Numbered from the stretch's first letter, positions 25,509 to 39,195 are shown. The stretch is DNA of 64,000 nucleotides from Alnus glutinosa (GCF_958979055.1 NC_084889.1:33354951-33418950); one strand, 5' to 3'. Numbers and translations: made by a program. Notes: generated from the sequence alone by a model not told the origin.

Positions 25509-27260
25509 AAAAAATATTAAAAAAAAGAAAAGAAAAACAATGACTTAGGGAGTTAGGGAGAGAGAGAGAGAGAGAGTGAGAGCACGCCAAGAGGAGACAG
25601 GAGAGGAAGTGGGGGAGGAAGAAGCATTCAGTATCACAATGATTTGCATTGATTGAGGATACGTTGTGGAGTGAGGAGTAACAAGAAATCAACCGACATA
25701 ATTACTATCCATAATTAGCTAGACATCCCCTAACATTTATAATAATATTCTTTTTGGGACTTAATCATCATCTACATCTATGCCACCAAACTTAATCTTC
25801 AAACATACTTCAATACTAAATAATGTCTACCAATGCTCAAAATAATCAATTACACATCAAAACGTAATTAATCTTCCAACCAATTATTCTAAGGTGTGGC
25901 CAAAGATTTCCTAATGCCTAGATTCGACCTCCAAAGGCACAAAAGAAAAATATCTTCCAAGACATTTCTATGACTCGATTTAGTTTAGTCATTATCATTG
26001 ATATTCTTCTTAATTATTGAATAGCCATTTTTCCATGTAGTCCTATTCACAAGACTTTTTAAAAAGCCGTCGTTTTCCACTACCTGTTTCTCTGATAATG
26101 TGTCAAGAAACTATTGGGTCGGGTTGTTTATTTAGCTCATTTCCAGATGTTGTGTTTTATCTTGCACTGTAATGTTTGTACTGAAACCTATGTCAGGGTG
26201 TCACATCCCTTCCTTTTGTATTATATTTTCCTTTTATTAATGCAATCTCATTTGCTTAGAAATAAAAAATTTTAAAAAAAAAAAATGCAGCAGCTAGATG
26301 CACCTCATGAAAATCACAATGAGGTTTTTTTTTTTTTGCAAACTAATAGGTGGGTTGCTCAAAATAATAACAAGAAATGAAAAGAATTGCTTCTAAATTT
26401 ATAATTGAACTTGATGTTAAAATGATGGAAAGTTAATAATTTTTTGAGCAATTTATCTTGAACTAGGATAGTTGCAATAAGGTGTAGTGGATGTTTATAT
26501 AATCTATGTGCATTTGAAGTGGGTTGGCATTTGGCAAAAAATTTCAATCTTCTTCAAAGTGTGCTTCTATCATTATTAGGACTAGGACCAGACAATCCTC
26601 AATGAACCATCTTAAATGTGAGGGAAACTACATTAATCCCTTCGAATTAATATCACATTTGCAATCACTCCCAAATTTTTTTAAAAAGTGGCAATCAACC
26701 CACTTCAACTATAATTTGCTTCATCTATTAGCATTTTTGTTAACTTGGATGATGCATCACTCGAGCTACATGTGACATAAATTATGTTGATACAGTAACT
26801 ATGCACGTCGAGTTCCCAATGCCGAAGTCCTACAAGAGAACCAAAGGTCATAGTGGCACACTTATGATGAGAGCATAACCACCTCTAATGCCTAAGTTAA
26901 TTAGAGAATGTAAGAGAGAGAATAGAAGGAATTAGGATATGATCAGCAAAATAACAGTAAGAGTGTGTATGATCAGAATATACGTGAACTACCTATTTTT
27001 CTCACCTTTTGTATGGTCTGCAACCCATATTGGTAAGCATATCTAATAAGGTAAGTATCGTCGGCAAGGAGATTATCTCTTGAATGTGTTGATTTTATAT
27101 ACTATATCTAATGTAATCATAAATTTTGATTATCTCTCGAAGTAGTCATTGAAAGTCACGGCTCTCTCGATTCTTGGGCTTCGCCCATTAGGCCTTATAA
27201 TAATCTAGTCATTTCAAATTGTCTATTATACCCCCTTTAAAAAGTATTATACCCCTATCA

Positions 27261-27304
<44 letters not shown>

Positions 27305-28334
27305 CAATTATGTTATTAGATTACAAGGACTAGGACCAGACAATCGTTAACGAACCATCTTAGATTTGTCTTCAGAAAATGGCACAAAAGGCTCTTGTTA
27401 GGTACCTCTGCACACTCTGGTCAATGCTTTGGTCTATTTAATAAAGGACATATAACTTTTAAAAAAAAGGCTGCTAATTAAAAATCAACATTATTTTGAA
27501 ATTATAGAGATGAATAAGGTTAGATTAATCCACGGTCGTCTAACCTTATAGCCTACACTATTGATTGTTTTGTTTTATATTAAATCCATTTTTACAAGTG
27601 TATAAATATATACACACACATCAAATAATGCTAATATTTCTAACTTTTGAACTATATTCAATTCCATAACACGTTTTTGACTTTTCTATACATCCAAATT
27701 AATGGAAGAAAACTTCTACCAATCAAAAGTACTTAATGCTTTTTATAGGGTTTTTTTAAAAAAAAAAATTATTTTAAAGGTTGATAGGCACTGTCATATT
27801 AATCTAATATAATGAAAATATGATAAGAGTGTATATATTAGTACTTCTCGCATTTCTCAAAAATAAATATTTCACGTACTGCATCAATCTTCACACTTAA
27901 AATCAACAAATTTTCTTTTAATCATTATTAATGAGCAACGGGTTTTCTTTCGATTCAATCTATCTATTAAATTGACATATGTCTTTAAAGCATATAATTC
28001 TCACGTGCATTTTTAAAAATTATTTTGTTCACGCTATTAGAAATATATGTAAAAATCACAACTTTAAAGACAATATAACATATATGAGTTCAATAGACAA
28101 CCAACCCATATGGCCCATATACATGGGTAGAAACTACAATTATTTGATTTAAAACCAAACCAACATGCTCTTTGTAGTTTGTACAAACAAAGTTAGAAGT
28201 TATATGGGGTGAACATGTCTTGAGTCACATGTGAGGCAGTTTTGTCTCCAGCATTGAATGATTGGTTGGACGCTTTGGAAGGCCTCGAGGCAATTTAACG
28301 CAAGCTTTGGACTTTGTGTAATGCATTCTTTTAC

Positions 28335-28514
28335 GAGTAATGCTACACATCATCCCCTTGTCCTCCTTTTGTCTCCTAAAATTGATGTGGCACTTAAAAT
28401 CATCATTGAATTTTTGATATATCACTATTGGATTTTGATCCAATAGTGATTTTAAGAGCCACATCAATTTTGGGAGAACAAAAGGAGGACAAGGGATGAT
28501 GTGTAGAATTACTC
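28335..28514. mobile_element. Palindromic Mutator-type MITE (GAGTAATGCTACACATC ends)
   Basis: A 180-bp, almost fully self-complementary element. The left arm reads GAGTAATGCTACACATCATC. The right arm is its near-perfect complement, ending GATGTGTAGAATTACTC. The flanks TTCTTTTAC (28326-28334) and TTCTTTTAT (28515-28523) match at 8 of 9 positions. The GAGTAATG terminus is shared with the nested MITEs at 40-41 kb, so these are probably related families. Confidence 0.8.
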
Positions 28515-28862
28515 TTCTTTTATTTATTGATCTTTACTCTTGGTGATTTTTTTTTTTTTTTTCTAGGCTTGCCCTTGATTATTTTGTTTCTATATTTTGA
28601 AGGAGCACAAAGTCCAATGGCTTGACTTGTATATGATAATTTCATAATGAATTCATTGTTTATTTAAGGGACAATTTTCTTCTAAATTAGATTGGAAGAT
28701 TTTTCTTTAAATTTGGTCTATTTAATTGACATGTGTCTCAAATGCTTCTACTTCTCTTTAAAATGCATATAATAGAGCATATGATTTTTATATGCATTTT
28801 TTTTTTTTTAAATGTATGTAAGAATCAAATATATTTTAGACACATGTCAGTTTAATAAACTA

Positions 28863-29162
28863 AGGCTTCCTTTGTTTCAGCGTAAAATATTTTTTGAAAA
28901 ATATTTTTCGTACTTTACAATATTTGATGCAACCGAAAATATTTTCGTTTTGATCAAAAAAAGCTTCTTTAGTTTCAAAAAGTGGTTTCTGTTTTTAAAT
29001 TTCGTAAGCCATTTTTCGAGTTTGGGCTTATCCTTCTCAAACCTCCGAACCTTTGACAAAACTCACCGATTGTTTTCTATTGTCGCTTATTTTCAAGAAA
29101 AATAATTTCATTGAAATTAATTTTCGACATAAAACATTTTACATCAAAACAAACAAAGAATA
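28863..29162. repeat. Foldback MITE-like repeat
   Basis: Terminal inverted repeats are visible: CTTCCTTTGTTTCAGCGTAAAATATTTT on the left and the complement of AAAACATTTTACATCAAAACAAACAAAG on the right. The approximately 300-bp interior is non-coding. The superfamily is uncertain because no duplication could be fixed. Confidence 0.55.
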
Positions 29163-29691
29163 AGTTAAAAGTAAACACAACCAAATTTGGATGAAGACGG
29201 AAGAAAGAACACTTGCATTTTTAAGAGAACATTGGATTCCTCATATAGGTGTGAAATTTGTGTTCGCCTATAAGATTCAAGGTGTGTTGATTTATAAATA
29301 TAAGACTATATAGATCAATCCTACCTGAACCTATTTAATTAAATAGAATAATTTCATATTGAATTTGCGAATTGTGTCAAAAATTGCCAACTCTTATATC
29401 ATATGTCAAACTTAAATTGTGTCGCAACACGAGCATAAAACTATATTGGTTAATTATAGTTTTATTAGGAAACGAGCTTGCTCAAACATAAGATTAATTG
29501 TTCAGCCAATACAATTTTCTAACATGAGTTCCAACAGGAACAAGGCAAATACAAAACCCCCCAACCCTCCCTCTCCACAGCAAAAAATCAGAAAAGAAAA
29601 GATCAGTCTAGCACTCTCCCCCCTCAAAATTTCAGTTGAACAATACAACAATAAGTGAAGCATATACTCCAGTGACGTGAATCTAGTTTCT

Positions 29692-30906
29692 TCATATCCT
29701 GAATGGCTGATTTCCAGATCTAGCTCGGTCCACCTTAGACTTCTTAAATTGAGTTTTCTTCATTGCAATTTCTTGGAAAAGATTTGGTCCACCAAAAGTA
29801 TGCTGGGAGAGCCTTACCTTCTTTCTCTTTCCCCTGTCATATTCTTCATCCCTATAGAATTCAAATAACCAATTAAAAATCATATATGAATATGTCTCAG
29901 TTTGAATAGCAACGAGTCAGGTTGGGCTCAATGGTAATCAAATGGGTGTAAACATCCACATGAAGCCAACCAACCAAACTGAATCGAAGATAACTAAAAT
30001 TTCAACAAAGCTAACATATCAAAAATTCTAATTAGAAGAAATCACAAGTTTTGCAAACATTATCTCTCGTTATCTTCAATAATATCATAGCTGATTGCCT
30101 AGGTTTTCGCATTATCTCTGCCGCCACCACCCACATATACTGCAATTACTTGCTCCCCCCATTAAAACAGTCAAATTCGGTCCATAATTTAGGTGCTCAA
30201 CGCAGTCAAAGCCATGTACAGGCCTAGTTTGGGCTGCGTTGAGCACCTAACATGTGTTTCAAGGCTTTAATCTAAAGCCTAAAAACAGGACCGGATGCTG
30301 GATCCACATCAGGTAAAGTCTTCATAACTCCTTAAGTTCATCAAGGCATCACCGCTAAAGCTTTTCTATGCTTAAGCTGCCGGTCCTCAGGCGGTCAAGG
30401 TCATTAATACACAGCTTTACTGTGACCCATGATCGGTGATTTCATTGTCATTCAGGTTTAAAAAAGCCTAATCTAGAAAAAAAGAAACAAGATGTGTTAC
30501 ATTTCCAACTCACCATTCATCTGGTATGTAACCGATGCTGCTACGCTCCACATCATTTGATAATGGAATCTGACATGAAGGCAACTCTATACCATCCCAA
30601 CGAGCAACTGCAATCAACAAATTAAGACCAAAGAACATCAATCAGCAATCCATATAACCAAGAATTAGAAAATTACTAACGAGGACGTTCTCCAGAATTT
30701 GCAAACCAGATTGTCGTTGGCAGAAAGTAATCTCAAATCAATTAAGAACTGGGACTTTTCGAATAAAGAAAATAATATTGGTCTGTTTGGTAAAATTTTC
30801 TCCTTCTCTCTTTCATTTTCTGTTTTTAAAACAAAAACATTAACAAACAACCCAAAACAGAAAACACAAAGCACTCAAAACTATTTTCACCTTTATATTA
30901 TGTTAG

Positions 30907-30943
<37 letters not shown>

Positions 30944-33900
30944 AGAACCAATGTCCTTGCCCCATATTAGCGCAGCAGTGACCTCGTTCCAACTGATATG
31001 GAAATTGATTTGACTGATTTCCAAATATATAAAGTTTATAGGGAGACAGAGAGAAGACTGATGTTGAAACCAGGATAGACTAGGGAAATATGTCCAAGTT
31101 GGAGATCCTATGTAGGTGAATGGACTTCAGTTGAACACCATATCCCGGTTTCTAAACAAAGAAGAACAAATTCAGAGAAAATCTTACAAACCTAGAAGCA
31201 TGTATTGCCACTTATTATGGCCCAATACATATTTGTCCAGAAACAACGTAAAATGGTTCTAGATCCACCGTCTATCAAATTCTCACTTTGGACATCAAAT
31301 GGGACAAAACCAGGCTAGGTAAGCCAATCTTGGAAAAATGAAGGATTATTTCTAAAAAGAATTATAACCAATGATGCACATGCAAAGTAAAGTACCATCC
31401 AAACTCAAACATAACATATATTGCTGGATGAGAGCTGGAAAAATAAATATAAAAAAATTACTTACCCCCTGTCTCCTCCAGACCCCGGGTAAGCATACTC
31501 ATCAAACCATTCTGGACTACTTCTCTTTTGCTATCTTTTGGACCATTGGGTCTTCCTGCATCCAACTGGTCTGCTAACAAGCTAGAGCTAGAGATAGAGT
31601 CAGAACTCTTTTCCAATGGCTTATCCCTTGCAAGCACAGTTCCATTCTGATCAATTCTGTGTCTAAATTCACCGTCTATCATATTATCCATCAAGCAATC
31701 ACCATTAGAGTTTACTAAACCCTTTGCAGCAGCATTTTTAGCTCCTTTTTTTGAACCAGATTTAGTTCCTTTTCTCAGAGGTGGAGTTAAATCTAATGGC
31801 ATTGTCCGGATACTCTCAGATGTAGATGGCCCCATATCTGCTGAGATGCAGTCTCCATCCAACAAGTGTTCTCTGCTAAGATTCTTTACGTCCAAAATAT
31901 GCCTTCTGTTTCTTTTTCGTTTCTTCTTCTTCCGCAAACTTAAGGATGCCTGGAAAAGGAAGCGTGAGTGAAGCTGCATGCTTGCCACCTGACACTTCAG
32001 AGCCCTCTTTTTAAGTTTTCTGTGGCGCTTGCAATCATGAGCTTCTGTCTGTAATCCATTTGGCATGATTGATGAGCTAAATAATTTTACGGACTCATCA
32101 AGTACAATTTTTTGAACCCTACCACCAGCATCCACAACCAGCGAATTCCCAACAGCAATTTCCTTGGGTGTATGTCCAACCTGAAAAACAAATCCACAAA
32201 ATTAGACATAAAGCTTGGAGCATTGGGAATACTAATGAATTCCTGACTGTTTTCAACGCTTGGTTTTGTTTTGGTGAACTAACTGGTTTGATTTCATTTA
32301 ATGTTTTATCATTCAGATTGTCTGATGGAGCTACATGTGAAACAAGATTAATCTGGCAAATGAAAGTATTTACAAATCAGCATGAAACAAGGTGAAAATC
32401 CTATCCAAGTAGGGAAAAAAAGGAACTACAGAGCATGTCTAAAGAAACATCTGCTTACCTTTTGAGAGGTCTCATCTATCGCAAGTTTAGAAGTAGAAGA
32501 GTTTTGGGGGTCATCGAAGTTAGGTGATGTTGCAACTGAGACTCTCAAGTCTTTCTTTGAACTTCTGTTCTCATTGTCGTCACTAATTTTGCCTTCAGTT
32601 ATATTTTCAAGATTGGAAGCATCACCATTACTAGATGGAGCTGATGGTGATATGACTTCTATTGATTTTGTATTAGTAACAGGAAGCCCTTCCAGCGGGT
32701 TGTTTGATAATGGCACCTTTGAGAAAGGTTCTGATTCAGAATCCTTTTTCACCACCGAGCATTCTGTCATTACCAGGCTATTTCTTTTTATAACCAATGC
32801 TTCCTTCATAAGGGGTGCCATTGATGGACCAATATTTGATGCATCTTTTCGAGTAACAGCAGTCGCAGAGGTTGCACCACTTAACTGATTCTCTACTGGA
32901 CCATTTTTAACCGTCTCCTTTAAACCTTGATTGAAAGTGGAAGATATTCTATTTCCATTAGCAGTAGCTTTAAAGTTCTCTTTCTGAGCAACATCAGCGG
33001 GCATTTTCCTTGGAACAACATTTCTTCTATCACGAACATAAAACAACATGTAAGCTTGCTGTTCTAAAACCCTCTTCTCACTGGCTGGGGAAACCTATTA
33101 CAGCAAAATTGGGTAAACTCGTAAGAAAATTATTTCACAGATGATAATAGTGGTGCAGAGATGAGGTTTAATAAGTGTACCCATTCAAGATGTAAAACAA
33201 TCACGTTAATAAAGGGAGTTTTCACTACGGAATAATCTATATATATGTGTGAGTGTGTGCGTGTGTGAAATAGGTTTCTTTAACTATTAAAAATACAGAC
33301 ATGTATAAATACTTGGTGCAACCCTCAAGTTCCTGAAGTAAACAACCCATTCAGCGAGCAAAAATTCTTAATGGTAATTCTCACTTCTGAGAGAACACAG
33401 CCCATTTACACCCCTTACCTGGCATCGAGAAGCGATGGTGAAGTAAATTGTAATAAGACTACAAACTATAGGGAGTGTAGTGGTTTCTACAAAAGTTCAG
33501 GAAAATACAATTGTTCTGCAAAATCTAGGGTTTTCTAAATTCAATCAGATATTTGAGTGTTAAGTATGAAAGTTTGTAGGACATAGTTAGATTAAATCAA
33601 CATCTTGCTCTTATTTTTTCAACTTGTTGGTGCTGAGTAAGAAGGAGGGGGGGTCCTTTCCACCAAATTTCTATTACCACCAAAGTGTACTTTATCCAAA
33701 CTCATAAATTGGAACTAGTAGATAGAAAATTATTTCCTATACCTGATTGTCATTGAGATAGTACCAAAAGCCATTTGAAGTGCGAACAAAGCAAGTATAA
33801 TGGCCATAATGGGTGTTCCAACCATCGTGAACCAAAACTCCATAAAGAGTATATTTCAGATCTCCCTCCTGCTAAGCATAAGAAACTATATGTTAACCGA

Positions 33901-36900
33901 AAATATAACATAACTATGACATTAGAGTTATTGGAACATAAGGCAACATCATAAATGTACTACACAAGCAAAACAAAAATTGTGCACCGTGTGCACAATG
34001 ATCCAAGTGGAATCATAACAATCTGGTCAACAAAATTGTTTTGGACAGGAACACTTTTCCATTTATGCTATCATGAACTGCATATGGAAGTTGGAACCAT
34101 ATTCAGTACCATAAGTAGCAGATAGTCCAGAATGCCAATTATCAGGCATCCACCCACAATGTAATTGCTGCCACCTTTCACAATCAACATAATGGGTGCC
34201 AATTATTAATATTTTGTCAAGGCAAGAAACTCAAGTTTCACTCTATAGCACCAATTGTTTCAATTTCTGTTACCATCCTTGGTCCAAAGCAAAATAGAAG
34301 TTGTTCCATCACATTTTTGTCAAAATCATAAAATACATTAAAAATCGGCAGTAGTATTTTTCTTTTTTGGTCATTAATATTCAAACTTTGGCTATGCTTA
34401 TGAGATCTAGGGAAAAAGAAACATATCTAATGAAAACAAATTCACTTACATAGGAACCACTGACAAAGGGTTTCAAATCTAATGTAGTACCAAAGTGAAC
34501 TTTCTTCTTAATCTTTTGCCCAGGATCATGAGAATGAAACCGCTTCAAATGGATGGTTAGGACATATGGTGCCTTGTGAACAGTGAGCTGTTTGAGAGCC
34601 CTAACTTTCTGCTTGCAATGTTGGCACTGGTATTGCCTTTCTCCTCCATCTAACTGCTCCGCAGCAGTGAAGTTCGCCAGTGCTTTATGCAAGGAATCTG
34701 CCTTGAATATTTCAAGGCTTAAATCTAAGAATGGATCAAAAGTATTGGAGCAATAAGAACATTGCAAGCATTTAACCTGGAAAAGTAACAAGAAGACATT
34801 GTCAACAAATATAAATTTTCCAAAGCCACTAAAACCAATTCCAAAGGCACAGTCACTCATTACAGATATGTCAATCCATTCTACCAGGTAGTAAGAATAG
34901 GTTACCTGGCTCCTGAGGCGACCTCCAAAAATCTTGTGTACCAAACTTTTCTCATACGCACTAGGGGATTCAGTAGGCACTCCAGAAGGTAAGCAGCATT
35001 TATGCATTGATTCCAGCAAGTTTACCATGTACTCGTGCGCATCCTCCTGTCTAGCTTTTCGAAAATTCCGAGATATGCCTAATTGTGTGGTCAAGAATTA
35101 CAAATTTGAAGACAGTTCAAAACGCAAGAAAAAGCAGTATCTAAACAAAACTAAGAACTAACCCTTAGTCCTTAATCCTAATGGAAGCTTACTTTAGTAG
35201 ATTTTTTTTTTCTTTGCCTCTGATAAAACATTAATAATTAGTTAGAATTTCAGAAAGAAGGAAAAAGGGATTTCCGAGAAAGTTTAAAGCAACTGTTGCA
35301 ATTGCATAAATTTAGATATGAATTACCAGAAATAAAACCACATTTTTTTTTTCCTTTTTCACAAACCTCCTCTGTTTTTCTTTTTTCTTTTTCTTTTCTT
35401 GATGAATTCACAAGCCTCCCCTTTGGCCAAAGGTTCTACTTTTTCTTTCTTTTTTTTGGTTAAAAAAAGAATCCTAAAGTTTCACCGAAGTCATCAGGAT
35501 AAACCTCAGAATGAATACATTCAAATATACAGAAATGAAGTCACTTAGAAGAACAAAAGGATACACTGCAAGTTCCTGACAAAATCGTTAGGTGCTAATA
35601 TTCTCCCAGTTGATTGTAGAGCACAGCTAACATGTTTCTGGATGGCGCATAAAACACAAAATCCAGCAATATGGCCTTCAACAATTAAGAAATGAAATTA
35701 GAAATGACATGTAATTGCATCTCTCTTTTTTCCCCCTCTAACACACACACGGACAAGAAGTTTGATCCAAAATAACAATAAAAATATCACAAGATCATGA
35801 AGGCAGATAATACCCCTCCAAAAAGCAATACATCATTGTCCTTTAAATGGTAATTGGATAACTAAATATGGCAAGATAAGAACAAATAGTTTTTTCCTTC
35901 TATTGCAATCGTAAAAATTCAATGCCCTCTAAAAACTAATTTGATGCATTCTGACAAAAGAATAGTTATAAGGAATCTAGGCATATATCAAGCAATACAA
36001 AAAAAACCTTAGGTGGAAGCAAGGAAGCATTTGCTGCAACAAGCTGGAAAGTGACAAACTCGGGTGGAATATGACAATAAGTCCAAAAAGTTTATCATTC
36101 TGGACCTATGCCCATAATGGGTTCAATGGATCTGATATATTATGGACAAAACCCCATTGCATTTTTTTTTTTAAAATGTACGAAAAAAAATAGCTTATAT
36201 GTAAAATGTATAATATGGGCATTTATGAAGATTCAAGAGTAGAAATTTTAGAAAAGAAAAATGATTTATAAAACAGAGCTTCAAACCCTTCTTCACAGAG
36301 GAATTGTAGCCACACAAAATGAAAATATCATTAAAGTTAATTTTACAGAATAAAGCAGCTGATAGAAGAGTTCAAATCCTAATCTGCAGCTAACTCTTTC
36401 CAGTCCAAACGAGCACATGCACAAATGTGCAATAGCACAATACAACCTTTTCTCTTTTTTGTACCTTTTTTTTTTTCTTGGCAAAGACATTTGTGGCAAC
36501 ACAGTAAAATTCATTAAAAGCTTATGTTTTCCACCCAACTCCGGCCACTTTGGGCCGGAAAAATAAGTAGGATTTTTTTTCCTTTTTTGTCCCTCCAAAG
36601 CTCTCCCTCTGCTTCCTTGTAAACTCCTAATCAAGGCCTTCTGTAATCATCTCCCCCACTTTTTTTTCCTCTCCTTCCCCTACAAATCAATCCATCCAAC
36701 CATAGCATTTGTTAACCATATACTCCAGATGGATTGAGCTTATTTCTAATAGGGTGATTAGATTTGAGTAGACCCACACAAGAAAGGTTACCCTATTCAA
36801 ATTGAAAAGTCCTATTAACCCTTCATCTGTAGTTTATTCACCATCCAATTTAACATAATTTCACTCATTACAGCAAAAACATAATTTATTAGATCTTATC

Positions 36901-37972
36901 AAACAGACATCCCAATCTTTATTAAGTACTTTTAAAATTGAAGGAAACATCCTTAGGCAGGGCTGACAAAGGAACCGAGTGTTAGCCCACAGAAGTATAC
37001 GCATTTAAATGTACATACAGTACAAACACAAGAAAATATACTTTTACATTGGGGCAAGTGCCCTACAAGGAAGGAGGGGGGGATGGGATCACTCACAAGA
37101 ATTTTGATGCTTGCTACTTTGCAGGTATGCTGCTAAAGGCTCTGTGTAAGTTAGGCACTGCAACACTGAATTGAGAAAGCAAGTGTTTCCAAGGTTTTGC
37201 AGACCAGCACCCTGAAATCATTCAAAACAGTGTTGAGCTACTGGGTAACTTTTAAGCTCAAATAAATAAATAAATAAAAACATGAAAATTTGAAGCTAAA
37301 CCAAACTTATCGAAGGAATAAATTCAGAGACATAAATTAATATATTACATTAACAAATAATAACATTGGAGAAACTTCTGAATGATACCTAATAAACAAC
37401 AGGAAATGTTGCATTAACAAAAACGAAAACATCCATTAAAATCTGAAATTATCAAAACCAAACATCATAAATGATGAACCAAAATCAATTAAACACCAAG
37501 TCAGAAAACAAAAAACAAACAAACAAATCAAACAAATTGAGTCACACACACTTAACCAAGAATCAAAATTTAACTCGATCAAATTTCGAAACCAGCTGAA
37601 ACAAACACAAAATCAATGAAAACCCACTCCCACTAAACCACTCACAATTCTGCGCACGGTAATCCCGAAGCTGAGCTCAGGATCCAACCCATTTTCCAAG
37701 AACTCGGACCCATCTCCTTTCTTTCCAGTCAAACCTGACTGAGCCGGGCTCGACGTGGAACGCCGCTGCTCCGAACTGCCGCTGGGGTTCAGAGTCTCGA
37801 GCCGGAAATCGCCGCCGCCATTGCTGAAGCCCTTGAAGGCCTTCCTCGCCGGGTGGAACTCGATTCTTCTATTCAACACAGCGGATGAACCATTAGATAG
37901 AGGATCTGAATGATCCGAGTGCCCGCCCGGTTGGATTTCGGATCCCAAGCTAGCGACTAAGCTCCCAGTCAT
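29692..37972 (-). CDS. UBP23: Ubiquitin carboxyl-terminal hydrolase (UBP23-like), ten exons
   Basis: A predicted cysteine protease (USP/UCH family, peptidase C19) that removes ubiquitin from proteins. Exons in transcript order: 37646-37972, 37097-37211, 35565-35675, 34906-35078, 34450-34776, 33743-33868, 32459-33094, 31466-32180, 30514-30607 and 29692-29851. All junctions are GT-AG and the phases join to 927 residues; Arabidopsis UBP23 is somewhat shorter. The Cys box ([15 protein letters not shown]) puts the nucleophile at C120. Further on are QEDAHEYM, a zinc-binding pair CLQC and CQHC, and the His box HYGHYTCF with the catalytic histidine at about 374. The third catalytic position is Asn390 (YYLNDNQ). 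The region from about 400 to 875 is low-complexity, Ser/Lys-rich, with a basic stretch [10 protein letters not shown] that could direct nuclear or nucleolar entry. The end, [20 protein letters not shown], is typical of UBP23 orthologues. No lesions were seen. Confidence 0.93.
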
Positions 37973-38151
37973 TTGGAGCTCAAAATTGGTGTTTCAAAGA
38001 GCAGTTGAACTTTCTGGGTTATTGTTATGGTTTTATCGTTTGTCAGCTCTGAAACGGTGACGTTTAGAGGTTTGGGGTTTGGGGGTTTGAGGCGCAGAGG
38101 CTTTTCGGCTTCTGCTAAAGAGGAAGAAGAAGAAGAGAGAATGAGAGGCAT
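37969..38151 (-). CDS. Upstream ORF overlapping the UBP23 start codon
   Basis: A 60-codon frame starts at 38151 on the minus strand. Its TGA stop overlaps the UBP23 ATG as ATGA (37969-37972). The peptide has a serine run and KPPNPKP-like composition, with no recognised domain. If transcription starts upstream of 38151, ribosomes would meet this frame first and could reach the main ORF by termination-reinitiation. Whether the leader includes it is not shown by the sequence. Confidence 0.35.
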   Translation of the reverse strand: MPLILSSSSSSLAEAEKPLRLKPPNPKPLNVTVSELTNDKTITITQKVQLLFETPILSSK

Positions 38152-38152
38152 T

Positions 38153-38161
38153 AAACCCTAA
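38153..38161 (+). promoter_or_regulatory. Telo-box (AAACCCTAA) near the UBP23 5' end
   Basis: AAACCCTAA lies next to the upstream-ORF ATG. Telo-boxes are common around transcription starts of plant ribosome-related and growth genes. It marks a likely promoter-proximal or leader region for the minus-strand gene. Confidence 0.4.
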
Positions 38162-38834
38162 CGCGGTCGAGGATTTTTGGTGCACGAAAGACTACGGTGG
38201 GTCGCGTAGCAGGAGATTGTTTTTTATTAATTGCCGACTTGCCGCATTTGGACGCTTATGATTAGGATTGTTTTGGATTTTACAACTGACTTTTAGAATG
38301 TTTAAAAATCATATTATTATTTTTTAATTAAATAATTAAGATTTTATCATTCTCATATACAAGTTAGGGACATATAATAAAAATAAATTAAAATACAAAA
38401 TACAAAAGTTGTTGGAAATAAATATTAAAATAACATAAATCTAAATAATTTTTAAGATTTTTTTTTTTTTGATAAGCAAGAGAAAAAATAAGTTTTAAGA
38501 TTATTAAAGAATAAAGACTCACAGCCTCTCGTTAGAGTCTTGTGTTTGATATAGATTTAAATGGCCTAGTTTAGTCATTTTCTATTTTTAAAATAAAAAA
38601 TACCATTTTCTCACTATCATTAACAAACAATAAAAAACAAAAAAAAATTGTAAAAAAGACTTTTTAAATGTATATATCATTATACTTTTGTACTATTTGA
38701 CTATTGTATATAAAAACGGTTGTGTTAATGTGATTTTTAAAATTATTAAATTAAAATTTTAAAATTAATTTATTTTAAATTTAATGATAATTTTAAAAGT
38801 CACATAATACTTCATAAAATAGTATCGAACTATA

Positions 38835-39195
38835 CGCCGTTTTAAGATAAGGGTATTGAACTATCAAATGTCTCAGACTATTGTATTCAAGTTTACAAAC
38901 GTCTCACTTAAAAGTACTCCGTTAGGATTTGTTGTTAAATCCTGCCAGAATTTCCAAAATATCTTTTTTTTTTAGAAAAAAAATGCTATGATTTAAATGT
39001 TGATCAGAATTTAATGGAATTGGCAAAAATATTCATGCCTGAATCTTTAAAAAAAATATAATTTTTTAAAAATAAACACAGGGTTATTTTAGGTATTTTG
39101 GCAGGATTTAACAACAAATCATAATGGAATATCCTTAAGTAAGACGTTTGGAAACTTAGATCCGTCGACAAAAAGATCACCCTAAGATGATAATC
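38835..39195. repeat. Foldback MITE-like repeat with long arms
   Basis: The left arm (about 38855-38945) ends in GGATTTGTTGTTAAATCCTG. The right arm (from 39101) begins with the complementary stretch CAGGATTTAACAACAAATC and continues complementary through AAGTAAGACGTTTGGAAACTT. The arms are 90-100 bp and the loop is about 150 bp of A/T-rich DNA. Boundaries are approximate and no duplication was resolved. Confidence 0.55.

Larger units (their letters stand above)
21401..29691. other. Repeat-rich intergenic region, no gene recognised
   Basis: About 8.3 kb with no protein gene that I can support. Open frames at 25145-25351, 28225-28467 and 28812-29105 fall in simple sequence or inside MITEs. 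It holds a 42-base T run, a large Mutator-type MITE (23699-24278), a CT repeat at 24575-24607, two long AT repeats (25447-25506 and about 27264-27301), a 180-bp MITE (28335-28514) and a foldback repeat (28863-29162). At 23220-23470 lies a diverged inverted repeat around GCGGTTAGCGGTTA. The phrase GGACTAGGACCAGACAATC occurs at 26579 and again near 27328. Confidence 0.5.

Noticed and set aside
25444..25692. An ORF ending in an Ile-Tyr repeat
   Set aside because: It is a translation of the AT microsatellite and adjoining GA tract.
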